A stretch of DNA of 64,000 nt from SHZL01 sp963784425 (GCA_963784425.1 CAWARM010000012.1:248001-312000), one strand, 5' to 3'; shown: positions 8,750-16,479, numbered from the stretch's first letter. The notes: generated from the sequence alone by a model not told the origin. Numbers and translations are program-made.

Positions 8750-11395
8750 ATGAAGGCTACGGGTAAGTCTACGGCGGAAATTCGCCAGCAATTCCTCGAT
8801 TTTTTTATTGGCAAGGAGCATGTGGCCGTTGCTTCAAGCCCGCTCGTGCCGGCCAACGATCCGACCCTGCTGTTTACCAATGCCGGCATGGTGCAGTTCA
8901 AGGATGTGTTCCTCGGTGCCGAAAAGCGGCCCTACAAAAGAGCTGTTTCTGCGCAACGTTGCGTGCGCGCGGGCGGCAAGCACAATGACCTCGACCAGGT
9001 AGGCTATACCGCGCGGCACCATACGTTTTTTGAAATGCTGGGCAATTTCAGTTTTGGCGACTACTTCAAACAGGACGCAATTCTTTATGCCTGGGAATTA
9101 CTCACCCGGGTGCTTGGGCTGGATGCAGAGCGTTTGTGGGTGACGGTTTACCACACGGATGACGAAGCCTGGTCTATTTGGGCGAACCAGGTAGGTGTGC
9201 CCGCCAGTCGCATTGTGCGCATTGGCGACAAACCGGGCGGTCGCGAGTTTGAAAGCGATAATTTCTGGGCCATGGGCGATACCGGCCCGTGTGGGCCATG
9301 CACCGAGATTTTCTATGACCATGGTGCGGACGTTGCCGGCGGTCCACCGGGTTCTGATGACCAGGACGGCGACCGCTACATTGAAATCTGGAACCTGGTT
9401 TTCATGCAGTTCGACCGGGCCGCCGATGGGACCATGGTGCCTTTGCCCAAGCCCTGCGTTGACACCGGCATGGGTCTTGAGAGGATCTCTGCCGTGCTGC
9501 AGGGCATGCACAGTAACTATGAGATTGACCTGTTCCAGGCGTTGATCAAGGCAGCGGCAAAGTTGACCGGATGCAAGGAGCCGGGCAACAAGTCCCTGAA
9601 CGTGATTGCAGACCACATCCGGGCCTGCGCCTTCCTGATCATGGATGGTGTGCTGCCTTCCCGGGATGGCCGAGGATATGTCCTGCGGCGCATCATTCGC
9701 CGCGCAGTGCGACATGGTTACAAATTGGGCCAGAAGCAACCCTTTTTCAGCCGCATGGTGCAACCCCTGGTTGGCCAGATGGGCGAGGCCTACCCTGAAC
9801 TCAAGCAACGGCAGGTGCAGATTGAAGCGGTATTGCTTGATGAGGAGGAGCGCTTTTCACGCACCCTGGATGCGGGCATGGGCATCCTGCAGCAGGTGAT
9901 GGATGAATCCGACCGGGAAATAGATGGCAGCACTGCTTTCCTCCTGTACGACACCTATGGCTTTCCGCTGGATTTGACGCAGGATATCGCACGCGAGCAT
10001 GGACTTGGCGTGGACCAAGAGGGCTTTAACGAGGAGATGGCCCGGCAGCAGGAGCGGGGGCGCTCATCCGGTCAATTTGCCCAGCGAATGCAGATATCTA
10101 CGGAAATCATTGCCAGCCTGCCTGAAACAGTATTTCTTGGTTATGAACAGCTCTCGGCGGAAGGCGCGCGGGTTGTTGGCATCATTGCGGACGGTGGTTT
10201 AAGCAAGGCGCTGCTGGCCGGCGATGAAGCCATTGTGTTCCTGGATCGCACCCCTTTTTATGCCGAATCCGGTGGCCAGCTTGGTGATACCGGAACACTC
10301 CGGGGCGATGACTTTGAATTCGAGGTCAGCGACACGGTGAAGACTGCTGGCGTTTTTTTTGGCCATGTTGGAGTGCTCAAATCCGGCCGCCTGGTTGCTG
10401 GAGCGGCGGTCACAGCTAGCATTGATGCCAAAAGGCGGCAGGCCATTGTCCTGCATCACTCAGCGACGCATCTCCTGCACGCGGCACTCAAGCAGGTGTT
10501 GGGTAAGCACGTGGAACAACGAGGGTCACTGGTTGCCCCGGATCACTTCAGGTTCGACTTCACCCACCCCCGGGCGGTCAGTACGGAGGAAATCCGGGAA
10601 ATTGAACGGCTCGTGAACCGGGAAATTCGCCGCAACCCGGCATCCAGGGTCGAAATCATGGATATGGAAAGCGCACTCAAGACGGGCGCGACTGCCTTGT
10701 TTGGCGAAAAATACGGGGATCGGGTCCGGGTCATGCAGTTCGGGGATTTTTCCATCGAGCTGTGTGGCGGCACCCACGTGCAGCGGGTTGGTGATATCGG
10801 CCAGTTCAAGATCATTGAGGAATCGGCTATTGCTTCTGGCATTCGCCGGATTGTTGGCGTGGCCGGAGAGGCTGCAGTTGCCTGGATCCAGGCCATGGAA
10901 GATCGTCTCAGGCAGGTGGCCGGCACTCTCAAGGTTTCGCCGGATTCCGTGGACGAAAGGGTTCAGCAATTGCTGGAACGCAACCGCACGCTGGAAAAAG
11001 ACCTGGATGAATTGAAAGCCCGAATGGCCACGGCCAGCGGTAATGAACTCACTGGCAAAGCGGTTGACATCAACGGCGTGAAAGTACTTGCCGTCGCCCT
11101 GGATAACACCGATTCCGCAACATTGCGAAAGATGATCGATCAGCTCAGGCACCAGTTAGGCAGTTCGGTGGTCGTTTTAGCCAGCACGGAATCTGGCACA
11201 GTGCGGGTTGCGGCAGGCGTTAGCAAAGATTTGATTGCTCGGATTCAAGCGGGCAATCTGGTAAACTTCGTGGCGCAGCAGGTTGGCGGTAAAGGAGGCG
11301 GGCGCCCGGATTTCGCACAGGCAGGTGGTTCCCAGCCGGAAAATCTGGATAAAGCACTGGCTTCTGTTGCCCCTTGGGTGAGAAACAACACTTAG
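8750..11395 (+). CDS. alaS: Alanine--tRNA ligase
   Basis: Class II synthetase charging tRNA-Ala, 881 residues, the normal size. Motif 1 region (FTNAGMVQFKDVFLG) and motif 2 (RCVRAGGKHNDLDQVGYTARHHTFFEMLGNFSFGDY, conserved as a block) are intact. The editing domain carries the zinc-binding HHSATHLLHAAL (HxxxH) and the CGGTHV motif, and a C-terminal DHHA1 domain follows with GGKGGGRPDFAQAGG. It sits between recX and csrA as in many gammaproteobacteria; the lysC gene that often lies between alaS and csrA is absent here. Confidence 0.98.
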   Translation: MKATGKSTAEIRQQFLDFFIGKEHVAVASSPLVPANDPTLLFTNAGMVQFKDVFLGAEKRPYKRAVSAQRCVRAGGKHNDLDQVGYTARHHTFFEMLGNFSFGDYFKQDAILYAWELLTRVLGLDAERLWVTVYHTDDEAWSIWANQVGVPASRIVRIGDKPGGREFESDNFWAMGDTGPCGPCTEIFYDHGADVAGGPPGSDDQDGDRYIEIWNLVFMQFDRAADGTMVPLPKPCVDTGMGLERISAVLQGMHSNYEIDLFQALIKAAAKLTGCKEPGNKSLNVIADHIRACAFLIMDGVLPSRDGRGYVLRRIIRRAVRHGYKLGQKQPFFSRMVQPLVGQMGEAYPELKQRQVQIEAVLLDEEERFSRTLDAGMGILQQVMDESDREIDGSTAFLLYDTYGFPLDLTQDIAREHGLGVDQEGFNEEMARQQERGRSSGQFAQRMQISTEIIASLPETVFLGYEQLSAEGARVVGIIADGGLSKALLAGDEAIVFLDRTPFYAESGGQLGDTGTLRGDDFEFEVSDTVKTAGVFFGHVGVLKSGRLVAGAAVTASIDAKRRQAIVLHHSATHLLHAALKQVLGKHVEQRGSLVAPDHFRFDFTHPRAVSTEEIREIERLVNREIRRNPASRVEIMDMESALKTGATALFGEKYGDRVRVMQFGDFSIELCGGTHVQRVGDIGQFKIIEESAIASGIRRIVGVAGEAAVAWIQAMEDRLRQVAGTLKVSPDSVDERVQQLLERNRTLEKDLDELKARMATASGNELTGKAVDINGVKVLAVALDNTDSATLRKMIDQLRHQLGSSVVVLASTESGTVRVAAGVSKDLIARIQAGNLVNFVAQQVGGKGGGRPDFAQAGGSQPENLDKALASVAPWVRNNT

Positions 11396-11483
11396 TCTGA
11401 TCGTCTCGCAATGAATGTGTAGTGGCGAATAAGATCAATAATTAGCGGGCGCATGAAGCGCCTCAAACCAGAGGAAGGTTGGC

Positions 11484-11681
11484 ATGCTGATTTTGACAAG
11501 AAGGATCGGAGAGAAGCTTGTCATTGGTGATAATGTCACCGTAACAGTACTCGGCGTAAAAGGTAATCAGATACGTATCGGTATCGAGGCGCCACCTGAT
11601 GTCCAGGTACACCGCGAGGAGATCTACCAGCGTATCTTGAAGGAACGAACCGACGGCGCAGCAGGCGGCACCGATCTTTGA
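11484..11681 (+). CDS. csrA: Carbon storage regulator CsrA/RsmA
   Basis: Dimeric RNA-binding post-transcriptional regulator that binds GGA motifs in mRNA leaders and is titrated by CsrB/RsmZ-type RNAs. The 65-residue protein is standard: MLILTRRIGEKLVIGD at the N-terminus, with the RNA-contact residues Leu4 and Arg7 region, and IRIGIEAPPDVQVHREEIYQRI including the conserved VHREEI. It lies between alaS and the tRNA-Ser locus, the usual context. Its own 5' leader contains GGA-like triplets (AGAGGAAGG before the start), compatible with autoregulation, but that is inference. Confidence 0.97.
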   Translation: MLILTRRIGEKLVIGDNVTVTVLGVKGNQIRIGIEAPPDVQVHREEIYQRILKERTDGAAGGTDL

Positions 11682-11796
11682 TTTGGAAGTCCCTTTACCT
11701 GGTTCATTGAAGTACGTATTCTTGCGCCCCCCCACACAACGGCAAGCAGTGACTTGCGGTGTTTGCCGCAGTTGTAGGTAAAGAACGATAGAATTT

Positions 11797-11818
11797 GGAG
11801 AGATGGCCGAGTGGCTGA
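11797..11818 (+). pseudogene. tRNA-Ser 5' fragment, copy 1 (ends in D loop)
   Basis: The first 22 bases of the tRNA-Ser(GCT) gene at 12241 (GGAGAGATGGCCGAGTGGCT plus GA) are repeated exactly, including the TTT just before it. Homology stops after ...GGCTGA inside the D loop, where hairpin array 1 begins. It cannot fold into a tRNA. Confidence 0.85.
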
Positions 11819-12006
11819 CTAATTCGCCGGGAGCGAATTAGAACGTCGCAGCGAAGCGGAGACGGCCCCGAAGGGGCGAAGGGCACGACTGCAGGGATGC
11901 AGGAGGTAGGGCAACGCAGGGAGCAGTTGCCGAGGATGCCCGGAGTAACGCGCTCCAGGGGAGCGCCAGGTGCTCCGGTTAGCCGCAGAACCGGATAATT
12001 GAATTT
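11819..12006. repeat. Hairpin array 1 inserted after tRNA-Ser fragment 1
   Basis: 188 bp built almost entirely of adjacent perfect inverted repeats. Visible stems: CTAATTCGC/GCGAATTAG (11819-11841, loop CGGGA); CGTC/GACG (11844-11864); GCCCC/GGGGC (11865-11877, loop GAA); CTGCA/TGCAG (11889-11902, loop GGGA); GGCAAC/GTTGCC (11910-11931); GCGCTCC/GGAGCGC (11950-11966, loop AGG); CCGGTT/AACCGG (11975-11994). No gene is plausible in it. The stretch ends with GAATTT, the same bases that precede tRNA copy 1. Function unknown; it could be a structured RNA or a substrate of a DNA-hairpin recombination process. Confidence 0.8.
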
Positions 12007-12082
12007 GGAGAGATGGCCGAGTGGCTGAAGGCGCTCCCCTGCTAAGGGAGTATGGGTTAAAAAAAGCCCATCGAGGGTTCGA
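12007..12082 (+). pseudogene. tRNA-Ser 5' fragment, copy 2 (ends in T loop)
   Basis: The first 76 bases of tRNA-Ser(GCT) are repeated exactly, through acceptor 5' strand, D arm, anticodon arm (CTGCTAA loop), the long variable arm and half of the T arm. Homology stops after ...GGGTTCGA in the T loop, where hairpin array 2 begins; the acceptor 3' strand and CCA are missing, so no functional tRNA can form. Confidence 0.88.
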
Positions 12083-12240
12083 CAAATTCGCCGGGAGCGA
12101 ATTTGGTCGCACGCAGTGCGCCCGAAGGGCTCAAACCACAGATGGTTTGAGACTATCCCTCCCTGAGGGTGGCGACTGAGGTAACTATGAGCGGGATTGT
12201 CCTTAAGAAAGGCTCCCCGCGATACGACAAGCAGATTTTT
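12083..12240. repeat. Hairpin array 2 inserted after tRNA-Ser fragment 2
   Basis: 158 bp of adjacent inverted repeats. Stems: CAAATTCGC/GCGAATTTG (12083-12105, loop CGGGA); GCAC/GTGC (12109-12119); GCCC/GGGC (12120-12130, loop GAA); CTCAAACCA/TGGTTTGAG (12130-12151, loop CAGA); CCCTC/GAGGG (12157-12169). GTCGC at 12106 and GCGAC at 12172 could close the group into a multibranched structure. The first hairpin matches that of array 1 in position, length and loop, with one compensated base pair (TA in array 1, AT here). The full tRNA-Ser starts directly after it. Confidence 0.8.
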
Positions 12241-12334
12241 GGAGAGATGGCCGAGTGGCTGAAGGCGCTCCCCTGCTAAGGGAGTATGGGTTAAAAAAAG
12301 CCCATCGAGGGTTCGAATCCCTCTCTCTCCGCCA
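12241..12334 (+). tRNA. serX: tRNA-Ser(GCT)
   Basis: Complete type II tRNA of 94 bases with encoded CCA. Acceptor GGAGAGA pairs with TCTCTCC, the anticodon loop CTGCTAA carries GCT (reads AGC/AGU), a long variable arm (TATGGGTTAAAAAAAGCCCATC) is present, and the T arm GGGTTCGAATCCC is intact. Position after csrA is the usual one. It is the only intact copy of three. Confidence 0.96.
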
Positions 12335-12660
12335 ATTAATGACATAAGATATTGAAATTAAACCTCTTTTAACTAAGTGGTTTTTTTATTCCCATCTTTA
12401 TTCCCATCAAAAATCGCTGACTTGCAGGCGTAAAAAAGCGCCAACCAACCCGCACAAAAGCAGTTGGCAGGTAACCCCCCCATTGCTCACCTTCGTCCCT
12501 GGGGGTATCGTTAGAACGTTTTGACACGCTATCTCTAGCCAAAGCAGGCGGGATGCCTTCACAAACTCCAGGGCATTAAGGGCACCTGGCCCTTTCTGCC
12601 TTCCTTGTGAATCACAGTTCAGGGACGAAATTACCTGACGGATTGACGAGGAGTGCAATT
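12335..12660. other. AT-rich gap after tRNA-Ser
   Basis: 326 bp without a supported gene. A weak terminator-like stem AAACC/GGTTT followed by TTTT lies near 12363-12387. It is followed by two close copies of ATTCCCATC (about 12389-12408), a motif resembling sequence I associate with island ends next to tRNAs, but no integrase is present. A ribosome binding site GACGAGGAG precedes the GTG at 12661. The composition change suggests an island remnant; this is inference. Confidence 0.4.
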
Positions 12661-13497
12661 GTGAAATCCAAATATTTTTCTCTTTCTATCCTATCCACTG
12701 TTTTGCTTTGCGTACCATTAACAGCTCTCATGGCGGCGCCTGCACCGAAACCCCCAAGCCTAGACACACGAGTTGCGACATTGGAAGCAAAAGTCGCCGC
12801 GCTGGAACTCTTGCTCGCGGATGTTTCACGTATTACAGACCCCAATACGGGGCAAGATACCCTGCGGTTTTCAGCGATGAACGTGCAGGTTGTTAATGGT
12901 TTAAGCTCAACCGCTACAACGAACGGCTCCGGCAACCTGATAGTTGGCTATAACGAGCCGTTTGGGCCTAACGATTTATGCCCAGATGACCGTTATTGCA
13001 ATCGGCGAGGCGGCTCTCACAATCTGGTTATCGGGAATTCAGACAATTACTCGTCATATGGTGGCATGGTCGTTGGCGCCGTAAATGAAACGTCCGGACC
13101 GTACTCGTCAGTCAGCGGAGGGAATGCCAACATAGCCAGCGGTTGGTATTCCTCAGTCAGCGGTGGGTCAAACGGCCTCGCCAGCAATTACGCTTCGTCA
13201 GTCAGCGGGGGGAGCAGCAACACAGCCAGCAATGAGTATGCATCAGTCAGCGGCGGGCAAGGAAACATAGCCAGCGGAAGGCTGTCGTCAGTCAGCGGCG
13301 GGGAGGGCAATGAGGCTAGCGAAGCCGGTACGTCAGTCAGCGGCGGGATTTACAACATAGCCAGCGGTGGGCAATCGTCAGTCAGCGGTGGCTATCAAAA
13401 CGTAGCCAGCGGTTTCTATTCGTCAGTTAGCGGCGGGGATACAAAGACGGCATCAACGGAGAGCTGCACGGTTGGCGATAACTACACTAATTGCTGA
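12661..13497 (+). CDS. Secreted SVSGG-repeat (beta-roll type) protein
   Basis: 278 residues from GTG 12661, which has GACGAGGAG eight bases upstream. The N-terminus is a clear signal peptide (VKSKYFSLSILSTVLL then PLTALMA, cleavage near AAP), followed by a short coiled-coil-like heptad segment (LDTRVATLEAKVAALELLL), a non-repeated part with two cysteines (CPDDRYC), then eight 15-residue repeats of the form YSSVSGGxxNxASGx and a Cys-containing end TESCTVGDNYTNC. Such repeats are seen in trimeric adhesin heads and in tail-fibre-like proteins, so an extracellular stacked beta-solenoid is likely. No anchor domain is present. AT-richer than the neighbours and next to a disturbed tRNA, so probably acquired. 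No specific function can be assigned. Confidence 0.75.
   Translation: MKSKYFSLSILSTVLLCVPLTALMAAPAPKPPSLDTRVATLEAKVAALELLLADVSRITDPNTGQDTLRFSAMNVQVVNGLSSTATTNGSGNLIVGYNEPFGPNDLCPDDRYCNRRGGSHNLVIGNSDNYSSYGGMVVGAVNETSGPYSSVSGGNANIASGWYSSVSGGSNGLASNYASSVSGGSSNTASNEYASVSGGQGNIASGRLSSVSGGEGNEASEAGTSVSGGIYNIASGGQSSVSGGYQNVASGFYSSVSGGDTKTASTESCTVGDNYTNC
13111..13470 (+). repeat. Eight in-phase 45-bp coding repeats
   Basis: The motif GTCAGCGG recurs at 13111, 13156, 13201, 13246, 13291, 13336, 13381 and (as GTTAGCGG) 13426, exactly 45 bp apart, each encoding a 15-residue SSVSGG unit. The spacing is invariant although the variable codons differ, which points to selection on the protein fold plus occasional unit duplication. 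Confidence 0.92.
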
Positions 13498-13520
13498 GAT
13501 GAACTGATTCACAAACCAGA

Positions 13521-13550
13521 AGGGCCGTCGATCCTTGGCGGCCCTCTTTC
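13521..13550 (+). terminator. Intrinsic terminator after the SVSGG-repeat gene
   Basis: AGGGCCG pairs with CGGCCCT across an 11-base loop and is followed by CTTTC. It lies 23 bp after the stop codon of the repeat protein. The U tract is short, so strength is moderate. Confidence 0.65.
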
Positions 13551-13573
13551 TGCATAGTCCCCGCATGGTTAAT

Positions 13574-13723
13574 CTATCCGCGGGCGACCTTGGCGTGGAA
13601 ATCAGCAACGGCAGAAGCAAGCCGAGTGATGTATTTCAACGCTGGGATTATGAGCATGACGGCTGGCGGGATGTGTACCGGAATTGCCCCGCATACTCCG
13701 GAAATAAGCAGCCCAATGTTCAT
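13574..13723 (-). CDS. Possible 49-residue hydrophobic peptide
   Basis: Small open frame starting MNIGLLISGVCGAIPV and rich in hydrophobic residues through ALKYITRL, then a short polar end with HAKVARG. It is supported mainly by a very good ribosome binding site on the minus strand (AGGAAGGGAG, eight bases before ATG 13723). It is convergent with the SVSGG-repeat gene, in the same accessory patch. A membrane peptide (toxin-like or holin-like) is possible but I do not recognise a family. A competing ATG four bases upstream is in another frame and gives an unconvincing product. May not be real. Confidence 0.35.
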   Translation of the reverse strand: MNIGLLISGVCGAIPVHIPPAVMLIIPALKYITRLASAVADFHAKVARG

Positions 13724-13935
13724 CCATTGCGCTCCCTTCCTCTCGTAGGCCCAACGCAAAGATCAGCGATCTGAACCGCCCATAGGCGGTTCTTGTTGCA
13801 GGGAGGAGCGAATAACCTCCTTCTCTCATCCTTTCCCTTGGCATTTGCAATTTGCGTGAGAAGGAGGGTTAATTCCTCATACCCGAGGCGCGAAGCGTCA
13901 AACTGAATGCTTTAGACCAGGCAAGGAAAATAGAG
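13724..13935. other. Intergenic region with two inverted repeats
   Basis: Contains a perfect palindrome GAACCGCC-CATA-GGCGGTTC (13773-13792), terminator-like but with only TTGTT behind it, and a looser inverted repeat (AACCTCCTTCTC near 13816, GAGAAGGAGG near 13858). No gene seen. Marks the right edge of the accessory patch before rlmI. Confidence 0.5.
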
Positions 13936-15132
13936 GTGGAATTCCAGGAACTACGACTCAAACCCAAAGCGGACCAGCGATTGCGGACGGGCCACCTGTG
14001 GGTTTACTCCAATGAAGTTGAGTCGGACTTGAAACAGTTTCAGCCTGGCGAACTCGCCAACCTGGTAACCACCAGTGGCAAGCCGTTGGGCACCGTGATG
14101 GTCAATCCTCATCACCTGATCTGTGGCCGAATATTCAGCCGCTCCACGAGCCAGCCCCTGAGCCACAAATTTATCCGTCATAGACTCGAAGCCGCTTTGC
14201 GCCTGCGCAGCCAGGTGTTTGACCAGGCCTATTATCGCCTGGTTTTTGGTGACAGCGATGGTCTGCCCGGGCTGGTGGTGGACCGGTTCGGAACAACTTT
14301 GGTGGTCCAGGTATCCCTGGCCGGCATGGAGCAGGCGCTGCCGGAAATCATGTCTGCACTGAATGTGGTGGTCGAGCCAACAACCATTGTGCTGAAGAAC
14401 GACGGCAAGCTGCGCGCCAGCGAAGGCCTGGACAGCTACGTGCGCATTGAGCAAGGGCAATTGCTGGAAGGCGGGCTGGTCGAGCTGGAAGAAAACGGCA
14501 CCCGCTTCCTTGCTCCGGTCATAGCCGGCCAGAAGACCGGCTGGTTTTATGATCATCGCCTGAATCGTGAACGTATCTGCCACTATGCCCGCGGCAAGAG
14601 AGTACTGGATGTCTGCTCCTACATTGGCGGTTGGGGCGTGCAGGCAGCGCGGGCTGGTGCTGACCAGGTTTTGTGCCTGGATACCTCGGCGTTTGCACTG
14701 GATCTTGCACTGCAAAACGCGCAGTTGAATGGTTTGCAGGGCAAGCTGGCCATCTTCGAGGGGGATGCCTTTGCGGCCATGAAATCCTTACGCGACAGCG
14801 GCGAGCATTTTGATGTGATTATCCTGGACCCTCCGGCATTTATACCTCGGCGCAAGGATTACAAAGAGGGCAGGCTGGCCTACAGCCGATTGAATCAACT
14901 GGCCTTGCGCCTGATGTCCCAGGAAGGCATTCTGGCCAGCGCATCCTGTTCCATGCATTTAAGCCAGGACGATCTGCTGGACGTGGTGCGTGCGTCCGGC
15001 AGGCAGATCGACCGGCAGGTCCAGATCCTGGAAATCGGCCACCAGGGCCCGGATCATCCGGTGCACCCAGCCATAGCCGAGACGCAGTACATTAAATCCC
15101 TGATAGCCCGGGTAGCGCCCGCTGAATTTTAA
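13936..15132 (+). CDS. rlmI: 23S rRNA (cytosine-1962-C5)-methyltransferase
   Basis: Class I SAM-dependent RNA methyltransferase of the RlmI/YccW family, 398 residues from GTG 13936. An N-terminal PUA domain (LKPKADQRLRTGHLWVYSNEV, FQPGELANLV) is followed by an EEHEE-like middle part (GLPGLVVDRFG) and the Rossmann methyltransferase domain: GQKTGWFYDHRLNRE, VLDVCSYIGGWGVQAARAGA (SAM binding), the catalytic VIILDPPAFIPRRKD loop and SCSMHLSQDDL, whose cysteine is the expected nucleophile. It is convergent with the epimerase gene, 10 bp apart. The GTG start has only a weak AGAGG-type ribosome site. Confidence 0.92.
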   Translation: MEFQELRLKPKADQRLRTGHLWVYSNEVESDLKQFQPGELANLVTTSGKPLGTVMVNPHHLICGRIFSRSTSQPLSHKFIRHRLEAALRLRSQVFDQAYYRLVFGDSDGLPGLVVDRFGTTLVVQVSLAGMEQALPEIMSALNVVVEPTTIVLKNDGKLRASEGLDSYVRIEQGQLLEGGLVELEENGTRFLAPVIAGQKTGWFYDHRLNRERICHYARGKRVLDVCSYIGGWGVQAARAGADQVLCLDTSAFALDLALQNAQLNGLQGKLAIFEGDAFAAMKSLRDSGEHFDVIILDPPAFIPRRKDYKEGRLAYSRLNQLALRLMSQEGILASASCSMHLSQDDLLDVVRASGRQIDRQVQILEIGHQGPDHPVHPAIAETQYIKSLIARVAPAEF

Positions 15133-15142
15133 TAGCTGGTCT

Positions 15143-16120
15143 TCAGCCCCAAAAACCCGGATCAAACACATCAACCACGCCCTTTTTGTATACGAGGCCA
15201 CCAGGGTGGTCATATTTCTGCAGCAAGGGTCCGTCAATATCGACAAAATCGCATAATTGGGCAATGACAAAGGCCGGGGCCATGCTCAGTGAACTCCCCA
15301 CCATGTTGCCGACCATCAATTTCAGGCCCTTTGCTCTTGCGGCCTGTGCCAGGTTCAGTGCTTCGGTCAAACCACCGGTCTTGTCCAGCTTGATGTTGAT
15401 CATGCTGTAGCGGCGAGCCGCGTTATCGAGTTCCCCGGAGTGCAGACAGGATTCGTCCGCGCACAGGGTGATGGGGGACGCAAATCCCTCCAGCGCTTCA
15501 TCCGCACCACGCTCGAGTGGCTGTTCCAGCATTTCCAGGCCCAGCTTCTGCAGTTTCGGTAAGGCTGCCTGCAGCAACTCGAAATTCCAGCCCTGATTTG
15601 CATCAACCACCAGCTTCGCATCCGGGCGAGCGGCCCGGATAGCAGCCAGTTTCTCACAGGGCATGTGGCTGCTGAGCTTGATTTTGAGAATCGGGCAATC
15701 CTTCGCGGCACGGGCTTTTTCCGCCATCGCTTCAGGCGTATCTTCCAGGCCGATGGTAAATACGGTGGTCACTGGTTTTGGGTTGATGCCAGTCAGTTGC
15801 CATATGGTCTTGCCTGCTTGCTTGCATTCAAGATCCCACAGGGCGCAGTCCACAGCATTGCGCGCACCCCCGGGTGGGAGAAGGTTCTGCAACTCAGCGC
15901 GGGACACGCCCCTACGAATCTGTTCGGCGATCTCATCGACCTGCCGAAACATGCTGTCGCTGGTTTCGTCCAGGTAATACACTCCCTGCGCCTCGCCGCG
16001 GCCGAGATATTTACCATCGCTCAATTGCACCACCAGGCTCTGCGCTTTCGTCGATTCAAAGCCGGAAATTCGAAATGGCTGGACCAGTTCCCATTCTTCC
16101 ACGTGCGCGCTGAATTTCAT
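15143..16120 (-). CDS. L-Ala-D/L-Glu-type dipeptide epimerase (enolase superfamily)
   Basis: 325 residues from ATG 16120 (MKFSAHVEEWELVQPFRIS), preceded by GGAGC; longer upstream frames lack family resemblance. The mandelate-racemase-like barrel is complete: LKIKLSS with the paired catalytic-type Lys-x-Lys, DANQGWN (first metal aspartate), EQPLERGADEAL (Glu), CADESC (Asp-Glu) and INIKLDKTGGLTEAL with the opposite lysine. The end MVGNMVGSSLSMAPAF then DIDGPLL matches dipeptide epimerases that recycle murein peptides. Substrate specificity is inferred. It sits next to ffs, transcribed away from it. Confidence 0.85.
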   Translation of the reverse strand: MKFSAHVEEWELVQPFRISGFESTKAQSLVVQLSDGKYLGRGEAQGVYYLDETSDSMFRQVDEIAEQIRRGVSRAELQNLLPPGGARNAVDCALWDLECKQAGKTIWQLTGINPKPVTTVFTIGLEDTPEAMAEKARAAKDCPILKIKLSSHMPCEKLAAIRAARPDAKLVVDANQGWNFELLQAALPKLQKLGLEMLEQPLERGADEALEGFASPITLCADESCLHSGELDNAARRYSMINIKLDKTGGLTEALNLAQAARAKGLKLMVGNMVGSSLSMAPAFVIAQLCDFVDIDGPLLQKYDHPGGLVYKKGVVDVFDPGFWG

Positions 16121-16362
16121 TTTTTGCTCCGGGTACCCGTCTGAGGCCCATGTTTGAGCCACATGTTTCTGATTCATGCAGCGCGCAGTATAGATTGCCT
16201 GCGGCCCCCAGACGAGCAGAGGAATTCTCGCCTTCCCCTCGCACGTCAGCGGGCTGAGGGGTTGCGCCTTGCACCGCATGGGTCCATCCGGCACAATGCC
16301 CATCCCGCAACGTCCGCACAGTGCCGTTTAACCGCATGCATGGATAGTACGGGAGCGATTTA

Positions 16363-16479
16363 TGGTGGCCTCTGCTTGTCCCCTCGCGACGATACACTGT
16401 GAACCCCGTCAGGCCCGGAAGGGAGCAGCGGCAGCAGCGAACTCGGGTGCCGGGGTGTGGCTGGCAGAGGCTGCCACCC
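16363..16479 (+). ncRNA. ffs: Signal recognition particle 4.5S RNA
   Basis: The universally conserved SRP core is present: GTCAGGCCCGGAAGGGAGCA and, opposite, GTGCCGGGGTGTGGCTGGCA. The 5' end GGTGGCCTCTGC pairs with GCAGAGGCTGCCACC at the 3' end to close the long rod. Ends are estimated from the outer stem. Location directly upstream of dnaX is usual in this class. Confidence 0.93.

Noticed and set aside
11704..12345. Minus-strand open frame of 213 codons across the tRNA-Ser region
   Set aside because: It is the antisense of tRNA-Ser copies and hairpins; peptides of the type GERGIRTLDGLFLTHT are a well-known artefact of tRNA genes.
12389..12408. Phage attachment site from the doubled ATTCCCATC
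   Set aside because: No matching copy at the other side of an island and no integrase in the window; kept only as a remark.
13111..13470. Regular 45-bp repeats as a CRISPR array
   Set aside because: They are in frame within a secreted protein, and the variable parts encode a consistent 15-residue motif.
13535..13774. Plus-strand frame of 79 codons after the SVSGG-repeat gene
   Set aside because: It begins inside the terminator hairpin, has no ribosome binding site and no recognisable composition.
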